A DNA stretch of 64,000 nt. Origin: Doris montereyensis (taxonomy: Eukaryota; Mollusca; Gastropoda; Nudibranchia; Dorididae). Shown here in pieces: positions 55,316 to 64,000 of the stretch (the stretch's first letter is position 1; every line of letters begins with the position of its first letter). The DNA lies in NCBI GenBank assembly GCA_037039925.1, contig JAXRKP010001309.1, positions 42,501 through 106,500 of the forward strand, written 5' to 3'. Made by a program: the position numbers and the translations under genes. The notes below the pieces were generated by a model. That model saw only the letters and a list, made by a program, of their open reading frames with translations. It was not told the DNA's origin and made no database searches.

Positions 55316-56381
55316 CAGTAGTCGCTGGATAAACACACATCCTTTGGGTGCTGAGAAAAGTGTGTGTTTATGCGTACTGTGTGTTTATGCGAAATCACTG
55401 GGAGGTATCTCTTTAATGGTAAAAGAAATCACAGATTATTTTTTATTATGTCCCTTGATTATCACGCACATTAGCATGACAGGTATACATTGGTGTTTAA
55501 GTGTATATACTGATTGCTTGTTCACTTATTGTTTTGGTTTCTTTGGGTTTCTTTAATTGTTTTGTTTTTTTAAATATTTTTATTTGCCATCTTGGAAAGC
55601 AGATCAGAAATCATCAAATTTTTCGGAAGATAATGTTTTGAGGTTTTTCTCAGCTTTGTGAAAGAAGTGACGGCGTAAAGGTAGATCTAGATCTATCAAT
55701 AATTATCATGCTCAAAACAAACCCTCTTATTACATACCTTCAACCTTGAGAGCCAATCACTCATGCTCTGTGAACATTAAGCCCCGCCCTCACACCCTTA
55801 CTCTCTCTCTCTGAGCGAGTGTTCAGCGAGTGTATGTATCATCTGTCACCGATCGTAGTTTATTCAATTTCATTGAATAAATTCCTGCTGACTGCCACAG
55901 CCAATCATATTGCACTTTGGGTCGATCGATAAATTCACGATTCACAGGATAATGTCTGGACAGCCAGCCTTTGACTTTGATCGTCGAGAAATCACAAACT
56001 AGGAGGAGCGGGATAGACAGTGTAGGCCAGACATGATATAAGACTGTCTGACACCTTCATCTGAGTAGTGCTCGAATAGACAATGAAGCTGGATATAGAA
56101 GAAGACTGTCACATTTGCCCTAGTCCTAGCATTCTTCACTACAGCGTGCCATCTGTTCTAACATTATTGTTATTTCTGACAAAAGCTCAACAAAAGACTT
56201 ATTTTAGGGCCTAATGGATGGATATGAAGTTGCATTACAGAGAAAAAAGCGTGCCTTTATGCGTGCTGACCGTGTCTTTACACTCTGTTATTATATATAG
56301 TAAGAATTTAATCCACAGAGAAAGGAGTGTGGTTTTGCAAAGTGTGCTTTAATGAAATGTGCGTTTATCCAGCGACTACTG
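55316..56381. mobile_element. TIR element (pogo/Tigger-like) with TA target duplication
   Basis: Both ends read CAGTAGTCGCTGGATAAAC inward (55316-55334 and inverted at 56363-56381) and both are flanked by TA (55314-55315, 56382-56383). Subterminal GTGTGTTTATGCG-like blocks repeat. It is 1,066 bp long with no transposase frame, so it is non-autonomous. Confidence 0.88.
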
Positions 56382-56531
56382 TACCACATTGGCTGATAGG
56401 CTTTGTTCAAGTTCCACATGAAATCTGTCATGCCCAGCGCCATAACATTGTCAGATAGCAGTGATCCAGATGTTTAAGACACCTCGGTGGTCACTTGAGT
56501 TAAAATGGGAGGGAACAGGTTTAACAATTTC

Positions 56532-56640
56532 TTCTTTTCTTCTTCTTCTTCTTCTTCTTCTTCTTCTTCTTCTTCTTCTTCTTCTTCTTCTTCTTCTTCT
56601 TCTTCTTTTCTTCTTCTTCTTCTGCTTCTTCTTCTTCTTC
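56532..56640. repeat. (TTC)n microsatellite
   Basis: About 110 bases of TTC units with few interruptions, close upstream of the kinase gene's first visible exon. Confidence 0.97.
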
Positions 56641-56687
56641 TCTCTCCGTTCTTTTTTTCATATATATTCTTCTTCTAATGTAAATTG

Positions 56688-56689
<2 letters not shown>

Positions 56690-56731
<42 letters not shown>

Positions 56732-56769
56732 TATTATTATTATTATTATTGTTATTGTTATTATTATTG
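56690..56769. repeat. (TTA)n microsatellite
   Basis: About 80 bases of TTA units between the TTC tract and the kinase exon. Confidence 0.97.
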
Positions 56770-56828
56770 ACATTACCATTTACATTATAATCAAAGTTAA
56801 AATATATATACAATTTTCTTTCTGTCAG

Positions 56829-57154
56829 GTGCTTATTTCTGAAGCAAGCTGGCACAGGATGGTAATTTTGTGATGCAAGAAATTGGCTATACCAAGGAAA
56901 CGATCAGACACCTTCAAGTATGTTCAGGAATGCTAGCAAATTTTTGCACAATATGTTGGGATCTGAACAAACAAATGACTCAGAGACACCAACAATTCCA
57001 CGGATCTACGATGAGCCGTACTTTTATGGACGCATCACGCGGTCAGAGGGGGAGGCTATTCTGCAGAAAGCTGGAAGTTTTGATGGACTCTACTTACTGC
57101 GAGAGAGTATCACCCCTATGGGAAATTTCTCTCTGTCTTTGGCTTACGGGGAAG
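56829..57154 (+). CDS. SYK: SYK exon with N-SH2 start
   Basis: The acceptor CTGTCAG (56828) is followed by probable untranslated sequence. A likely start Met is at 56920 (MFRNASKFLHNMLGSEQ), but 56953 is possible. IPRIYDEPYFYGRITRSEGE and GLYLLRESITPMGNF form the first half of the SH2. Donor GTAGGT. One extra G at the end would suit the phase of the next exon. Confidence 0.85.
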
Positions 57155-60100
57155 GTAGGTCAAGGCAATACATTATGGCTACACTAATGAGATGTTGAAA
57201 GAAAGTTGGGATAAAAAAATATGTATATATATAGATCTCACAGACAGATTTGATAGAGGGGAAGACGAAAAGATGTATAGATTGATAGTAAACGATACAT
57301 TTAAACCATACCATTCTCCCTGGGAAAGAAGCCTGTTTAGTGTTAATGTATGTGGTTATGCAAAATTTGATTGATGAGCCTTTTTTTCATTTCTTTTCTT
57401 TTTTAAAAAGGTTATCAACAGTTTTGTTATAAACTTGCTACATGCTTCCAGTAGTGTATTTTCTTTTTATATAATGTTGACTTTTACAGCTGTTGTCATT
57501 CTTTGCTTTGCCATGATATATCATATTTATTCATGAATTCTTTAAGTAACTTTTTTTGTTTTCAACTTCAGATACGCTTTTCATGATTTTTCTGTCTTGC
57601 TCATATTCCAGTCATGGTGTTTATATTAAATTGATGTTCTAGAGAGTAACTATTAGTTTCATTTTCCGTTCTGATTGTTATTTTATAAAACATTTGTATC
57701 GATAAAGATTGCAGCACTATTTGTGATGTATTATTTCTTTATTCATTTATTTGTTTATAGAAAATACTATACATAACATGAATTCATTTTTTTCATATAT
57801 GCTTTAATAATGAGCTTGGGATTTATCCTTTTTCTTTCTTTTTTTTGTTTTGTTTTATTTTTGTTCATTGTCCTCTTTTCTTTTTTACGTTTTTATAATT
57901 TTGATGGAGATTTATATGTACAGAATGAGTAGCAAACATTTCTATCTATCAACTGAATAAAAAAGACATCAACAGTAAGCAAGAGCTTGTTGGTTTTTAA
58001 AAAAAATTATTACTTTATTTCTTGCTTTTGTCTCTAGCTATATTCATTACGCCATTGAGAAACAAGTGGATGGTATGTATATGATACCTGATGGGCAGAA
58101 ATTCAAAGATCCCATAGATCTTATTGCATTTTACAAGACCAATCCTTTGGGCCTTGTTACAGCTCCTAAAATTCCTTGCAATCGTCATCCATCTCAGGAA
58201 GCTATAGCCTACCGTGGGATGAGCTATCAGGACTTGCATAATCAAATGCGGGTTGCTGCCAGGAAAATAGTGAGTATTTGGAATAGCTCTTAAGCTTTAA
58301 AACTGTTTCCTCAGTTTCGAATATAAGAAGGGGACAATTTTTTACTTGTAATTTTAACAGTAATAGTAGAACATTTTTGTAGCGCCTTTCGACATAAAAA
58401 TTGAAATATTCTTAAAACGATACATTTGAATTTCAATGTCGCATTCCAGTCACACTCACACAAATAAATCGTTATCAAAATTGAGCATTGTATATATTTT
58501 AATTCAATCATTTACAGAAGATGTTTCCTAATCCTAAGTATTTTTTTGAGATTTCAAATAGTTATTTATTCAGCTGGTTATTTTTCAATTTCTCCAGATT
58601 GATAATGATTGATATATAAATTGTTGCTCAATATGTATATAACAACTGCAATCATTTAATGAGATTAATGTCAAGAAAAATGGGGGCGGGGGGGGGGAGG
58701 AAGGAAATCTTGTCAGGCAAAACAAAATGTCTTTCTCATGATATCAAGATAGATAAACAGAGGGACAAAGATTGGAAAAATAAAAGACTGAGATAAGATG
58801 AGAATAAGAAATTTACTTTTGTACCCAAACGTAAAACGAGAATTTGATTCTACTTGATGTCTAAGTGCTACTACAGACTGACATTGCAGTATACGGTAAA
58901 GAAGAGCAAGTCGTTTTGAATTGATGTGAATAGACACAGTGTAATATGTTCTGTTTTAGCTTGTCAATAGAAGAGATCAGATTTTGCCTTTTTAATATGA
59001 CCAGAATGCTGATCCGTCGAAAGCTTTGGGATCAATGCACGACTCCATGATGATGTACGTTTCTACGCAATATGCATGAATCCCTGCCCTGGTACCATGG
59101 CCAGATTGATCGGGAGGAGGCCAGAATCAGGCTCGAACAGTCAGACAAGGAAGATGGGACATTCATGTAAGAATACTTTTATTATCCCCATTTGAAGATA
59201 AGAATGATAAATATTGCAGGGTGCTGCCAAAGACAAAGTTCAAATAGAATTTTTTAGAATATTCTATAACTTCAACAAGGCTATAATTTCAGTACAGTAA
59301 ATCAGTTCAGTTAATTATATCCTTGTATACACTTCTCTTGATTTCAACAAAGTTCTCTTTTCAATTTCACAAAATAGTTGTTGTTTGTTCCATAGGATAA
59401 CTTTCGAATATTTTTTTCTTTTAGTGGGTGGTCTTACTGCTGTTAAATGTAGCTGCATTGATGCTAGAGTAGCCATGTTGATGAAATAAAGGAAACTTGG
59501 AATATTCCATCACATCAACAAATCAAAATGCATAGTTTATGCAAATTGGTCAAATTTATTATCAGATGTATTTTTAAATATCTTCTTTGGTCTTAGTCTT
59601 AGGATGATTTATTGACACAAATGGGTTCCTTTTGTTTTACATGATTTCTACTTTAAGTGCGTAGGTTGACATTAGAGCACTGAAGTAGTTTCCAATTTTT
59701 TTACTGAAGTTTCCTTTGACATTTCTAACCAGATTCTGATGTTTGAAACGCTTATGCCATTATTATTTTTTCTGGTCGTTAATGCCATTTCTATTTGCTA
59801 TTGTAAACCGGGATGAACTCCGACTCTGACTTAACTTTACTATATTTGTTAGATTGAAATGATATGAGGACTACATTTTTGGAAGCAGTACAATAATTGT
59901 AGTAAAATAAAGGAAGAGACTATCTTAGTCTATCTAAGACGGTCGGTTCTTTCTTATAGAACTTAAAAAAGCGTTTGGCAGTATATGTGTCATTCAAATG
60001 TTCATAAGTTAAATGCTTCTTCCAATACCAGCGTTCGGTCAAGATCGGAAAACACATCCTTTGTGCTTACCATGTGCCACCAGGGAAACTCAAGACATTA

Positions 60101-61346
60101 CATTATCACCTGTACCGACGGGGAAAACTACCACATAGATAATGGACCTCGGTTTAAAGCCCTTGTCATCGTAAGTCTTATGAGCTGATTTGTCACATCA
60201 TATTTAAAGGAGAAATTGTGCATATATGACTGGCACCGCCAGAGTACATGCTATCTGCTCAAATGCAATCTTTGTTTAAATGCACACTTCCTAGGTGAAA
60301 CAGAATTTTTAGATACTAAATCACCACTGAAAGTACCCATTACATCTTGTTGTAATTTACCCAAGATGCACACTCCCCTCTTCGATACAATTTTTTTGTC
60401 AGGAGAGTAAGAACAGCAACTGCAAACTTAAGGTAAGTCAGTGTAATGTGATGGCCAACCATGGGCATTGTAGTGAAACCGTAGTGGTGTGAGTTTGTAA
60501 TCATGACGCTGGTTCAAACCCCATGGCTGACATTGTTGTGCTCGTAGAGGGAAAGGTACTTCATTCTGCTTTCCTCGTTTGACTCAGGTGTGAATGAGTA
60601 GCCAGCTATAGGTAGAGAAAGGTCTTGTCAGAGTGTTGGCACGAAGCTCCTAACAGATTGTTGTACAGTTTGCTTCCCATGGAGTCCACAAGGACTTTGA
60701 ATACAATGGCCTTCTTGGGGAGAAATGATGTACAGTCGGTGAGCCTGCACTTCTGCGGGGATAGGGACTATAAATCCATTTACCTTGCCTCTGAACCTTC
60801 AGGTCCTGGCTTTGGGACCAAACAATGAAGGAATTTGTATTTGAGTTAGTCCCTATAGAATTGTGGAATTGCGACATTTGAATTGAGACCATGCATTTTG
60901 ATGGCAACTGTTGTTTTGTATTTGCCATGTATGCAGACAACAGAAATCAACCATGTTTATACTGTTGTAAAACCTTTTTTTATTTTCATTCAAACCTTTA
61001 CTATTGTACATTATGACGGCCTTTGATTACATTGAGGAGAATTCCCTATTATGATAATGGATTAAAGTTTGAAGTCTTTCTTTGACCTTCAAGGAAGTTT
61101 AATACTTAAGATATATTTTGCTTTGTGGATTTAGAAGTTACTTTAGTAAATTATAGCCTTTGATCCACTCTAATCTATGTTTTTATGCACTTGTGTACAA
61201 CTCTAATTAACTTCCCTAAGTAAGAGTTTGCCCCTTTGATTTTATCCTTCAGCTCATTGATCACTATCATAACAAACGTGATGGGTTGCCTTGCAATCTG
61301 AAGTCACCATGTTGTAATCCACATTTCAGACACCAGGCTTGGGAAC
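56829..61346 (+). CDS. SYK: SYK/ZAP-70 family tyrosine kinase, tandem SH2 part (gene continues beyond window)
   Basis: SYK-type kinases bind doubly phosphorylated ITAM-like tails through two SH2 domains and phosphorylate signalling adaptors in the cytoplasm. Five exons are visible. The N-SH2 has YFYGRITRSEGEAILQKAG and LYLLRES, whose Arg binds phosphotyrosine; the C-SH2 has LPWYHGQIDREEARIRLEQS and FIVRSRSENTSFVLTM. The spacer between the SH2 domains is short and has no ankyrin repeats, which fits SYK/ZAP-70 rather than Shark. The kinase domain is not in the window; the next 2.6 kb holds a retrotransposon. About three bases appear to be missing, as in EPRS. Confidence 0.88.
58038..58269 (+). 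CDS. SYK: SYK exon with N-SH2 end and inter-SH2 spacer
   Basis: It reads YIHYAIEKQVDGMYMIPDGQ then DLIAFYKTNPLGLVTAPK, the last SH2 strands, and then a helical spacer (SYQDLHNQMRVAARKI). Donor GTGAGT, phase 0 end. Confidence 0.92.
59005..59166 (+). CDS. SYK: SYK exon with C-SH2 start, two bases short
   Basis: Adding one C near 59014 and one T near 59054 gives a continuous NADPVESFGINARLHDDVRF followed by LRNMHESLPWYHGQIDREEA. The phase then fits both neighbours. Donor GTAAGA. Both losses are in short homopolymers. Confidence 0.82.
60032..60170 (+). CDS. SYK: SYK exon with C-SH2 core
   Basis: It reads VRSRSENTSFVLTMCHQGNS and HYIITCTDGENYHIDNGP. The Arg in FIVRSR is the phosphotyrosine ligand. 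Phase 0 end; donor GTAAGT. Confidence 0.93.
60440..60835 (+). mobile_element. tRNA-derived SINE, family 2, long form (plus strand)
   Basis: The head has A-box-like TAGTGAAACCG and B box GCTGGTTCAAACCCC; the body includes TTTGACTCAGGTGTGAATGA and AGCCAGCTATAGGTAGAGAA. It matches the inverse of 47230-47612. It lies in a SYK intron. Confidence 0.87.
61253..61346 (+). CDS. SYK: SYK exon with C-SH2 end
   Basis: It reads LIDHYHNKRDGLPCNLKSPC, equal to the last SH2 helix and loop (LVEHYSYKADGL in human SYK), then a Cys/His-bearing linker. Acceptor CTTCAG, donor GTAAGT. Confidence 0.88.
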
Positions 61347-61784
61347 GTAAGTTCAGCCATCATTATAGTTTTTGTTTATTTTTCATTGTAAAAAGGTTCT
61401 CGGGCAAATATGTCTCATATATCCAAACTACACCATAGTTTTAAACAAAACGATTTTTTTTCATATGGGAATCAACTTATGTTCATGTTTTTATCAATGT
61501 CATGTGGGCGGTTGGCGGGCACTGTTGGTAGGTCATACTTTTTCTTTTCCTTTTTTATACTTATCTTTCATCTTGCTGTTTCCTCTTACTTTATCCTATG
61601 CATTTGGTGGACGGGTAAGTTTCAAGGAAATAAAAAAATATGAAAATTGTCAATATCACAAAAGCGCTGAAAGGATTAAGTATCATTTTTTTAGTCATTG
61701 AAATTGAAAAAGCCAGGATCAGTCAGCGTCAACTGGATAAGCTATTTAACTCTGAATTGCCTGCTCCTTTCTTTCTTTATTTCT

Positions 61785-62272
61785 TTCTTCATCAGTTTCC
61801 ATTCTGCCTTCCGGTGTATGCGTTTAGATGTCCGTAATGATCTTTCTCCTGGCTACGCTGTCCTGACATTTTCTGTCATTTCTCTCCCTTTTGGTCTTTT
61901 ACCTTGTGTTGTAGCATCTATACTGATTTAGCTATCCTCTTATCATTCATTTTGTTTTCATGCCCAAACCATCTGGGTTGATTTATTTCTATCTTAGTTT
62001 TTATGCCATCTGCTTTGGTTTGATCTCTTATTGTTGTGTTTCTAATTTTGCCTCTTTTAGTTTTCCCTATTACTCTTCTGAGATATTTTATTTCAGCTGC
62101 TTATACTCTACTGTATTCCTTATTGTCTAAGATTCAGGTTTCACTACCAAAGAGCAGAATAGGACAATAAACTGTGTTGTACACTGCAGTTTCAGTTTTT
62201 GTTGACAATTCTTGTTTACCTATAGATGTCTTTCTTAGATGGTTATATATTCCTCTACTCCTTGTTGACAAA
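61785..62272 (-). mobile_element. Non-LTR retrotransposon copy 2, 3' part (minus strand)
   Basis: It matches 14236-14780 (TGATCTTTCTCC, TTTAGCTATCCT, ATTTATTTCTATCTTAGTTT). On the minus strand it encodes the RT C-terminal region with many stops. It stops abruptly at about 62272, where plus-strand 5' sequence of the same family begins. Confidence 0.8.
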
Positions 62273-62279
62273 TTCTTCA

Positions 62280-64000
62280 CATAGAGAGTGCTGTCCGGGC
62301 AGTGGACAGGTAAGCATCTGTATGGAGATTAGGCGGTCCCGCCCTCCACAAGTCTCCTGCTGCCTTGCAGGCGGGTCTTGATTGACCAAAGGCTAAGGGA
62401 GTTAACCCTAAAGAAACTAACAACCTGCTGCCTTGCATGCTGGTTTTGAGCAACCAAAGGCTAAGGGAGTTAACCCTAACATAAAATAACAAGGCCCGGT
62501 AGGGGGCCTCAAGGTGGCAGCCCCACCATCTACCTAGGGTACAGTGGGCCAATCCCCTGCTTGTCCAAAACCAAACCGATTCAAAGTAATACGTATAATG
62601 TTATACCCGGCTTGAACTTTCGAAGATGACTCTGGAAAAAACCACGGACTGTGATTTTTGGAACATGGAATGTTAGGGCAATAAATGGAAAATAGTTAGA
62701 ATTAGCTGAAGAAATGGAAAAATTCAAATTAGATATTTTGGCTATTACAGAAACAAAGAAAAAGGACAAGGAATAGAAAATATAGGACCAAATCATACTT
62801 TAATCTTCTTGGGAGTAGATGTCAAAGATAAAGCTAGAGCAGGAGTAGGCCTCATAATGCATAAAAGGCAAGAAATGCTACTAGAAAGTTGGAAATTTGT
62901 AAGCCCACGGCTATTAGAGGTAAATATTAAACCAAAAGGAAGAGAAATTAAATTAATAATAGCTTATGGACCAAACGAAGATGCCACGAATGAAGAAAAA
63001 TTTAACTTCGAAAACGATTTACAAATACCTGCAGAGAATCTTAAACCCAAACAGGAACTAATGGTTTTAGGACATTTATAATGCTAGAGGAGGCAACAAT
63101 GTAGAAACATCAGAAGGAGTAATAGGTAAAGAAGGAGAGACAACAACTTCTCCAAATGGATTTTTGCCTAAAGAATAACATGAAAATAGCTAACACCTTT
63201 TTTCCTCATAAAGATATCCACAAATTTACAAGAGTAAATGAAGACAGATGTGAAAAGTCAATGATAGACTACATAATAGTTAGCAACTCCTTTTTTACAA
63301 TACAATGGATGCAAGAGTAAACAGAGGAGCAGAAATATTTAGTGATCATCACCTAGTGATTGCCAAAATGAGATTATTAACTGAAGGAAACGAACAGAAA
63401 AGGAAAGAGAAGAAAGCTACTAAATCAAAATAGGAGAACTAAATAAACCAATAGTAAAACAGATATACCAATCCAGGATAAAAGCATCTATCAGTGAAAG
63501 GCAGATGGATCTGAAGGATAGCACAGTAGACGAAAAGTTGCAAATGTATAAAGAAACACTCCTCAGTTGTACTGAAGAGGTCTGTGGAAGGAAACAAATT
63601 AAAGGAAATGGGAAAAGAACAGCATGGTGGAATGAGAATGTCAAGACTAAGATAAAAAAAAAGAAGGATGCCTGGAAGAAATACTTGCAAAGAAAGAGAC
63701 CAGAGGATAGGATAGATTACGTGAGTAAAAGAACTATCGCCAAAGAGGAAGTAAGGAAAGCAAAACAGGAACAGTGGGAAGAGTTTGGACAAAGACTTCA
63801 AGAAAGCTATCAAGGAAATCAAAAGCTGTTCTGGGGAGCAATGAAGAGCATGAGAAAGACCAAAGTATGCCCAATACGACAAATTAAGAACGCCAAAGGA
63901 GAAATAATGAAAGAAGACAGCCAAATCATGGAAACGTGAAGAAAGTATTTTCAACAACTACATAATCCCTCCAGAACATATGAAACAAGGAGTACCGATC
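62280..64000 (+). mobile_element. Non-LTR retrotransposon copy 2, 5' part (plus strand, runs off window)
   Basis: The tandem-unit 5' UTR (62280-62560) is followed by the endonuclease: GTWNVRAINGK (62661), EEMEKFKLDILAITETKKK, GVDVKDKARAGVGLIMHKRQ (62812), IIAYGPNEDATNEEK (62950). The expected GDFNARGG reads as a damaged GHL-NARGG near 63068. SMIDYIIV (63259) and FSDHHLVIAKM (63339) follow, then RT N-terminal sequence to the window end. Stops and shifts show it is inactive. Confidence 0.86.

Overview
The window is animal genomic DNA. It is intron-rich and AT-rich, with GT-AG introns, tRNA-headed SINEs, non-LTR retrotransposons, a Helitron, MITE-like elements with terminal inverted repeats, and long CT, TTA and TTC microsatellites. 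Repeat content and protein similarity suggest a marine invertebrate, probably a mollusc (perhaps a gastropod). That placement is an inference; no marker gene settles it.

Region by region: 1-3222 holds repeats, including a 1.3 kb inverted-repeat pair around a (GA)n tract and the first copy of a 0.5-0.6 kb interspersed repeat. From 3223 to 45772 (+) runs one large gene, the bifunctional glutamyl-prolyl-tRNA synthetase (EPRS). I could place 34 exons by reading conserved protein blocks between splice sites: GST-like N domain (visible exons 1-4), GluRS with HIGH and SKR motifs (5-18), six WHEP linker repeats (19-25), and ProRS (26-34, stop at 45770-45772). The first coding exon was not found. The introns carry SINEs, a minus-strand non-LTR element split by a Helitron (intron 14175-21261), a pogo/Tigger-like MITE (36718-37509) and minisatellites. 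From 45773 to 56828 there is no cellular gene; it holds a SINE, a 41-bp minisatellite, two long (CT)n tracts, a decayed non-LTR element with a restriction-like endonuclease (52560-54240), and a TA-flanked TIR element (55316-56381). From 56829 to 61346 (+) lie the first exons of a SYK/ZAP-70 type tyrosine kinase (tandem SH2 domains); its kinase domain lies beyond the window. From about 61790 to the end is a second copy of the non-LTR family, with its 3' part on the minus strand and its 5' part on the plus strand, as in a 5' inversion.

A recurrent oddity is that many otherwise perfectly conserved exons lack one base, mostly in short homopolymers (14 such losses in EPRS, about 3 in the kinase). 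No exon has an extra base. This looks like uncorrected long-read error rather than gene death. One WHEP exon (28120-28318) has five losses while its near-identical neighbours have none, so it deserves a separate look.

The two genes are not functionally linked: one charges tRNA with Glu and Pro, the other is a signalling kinase.
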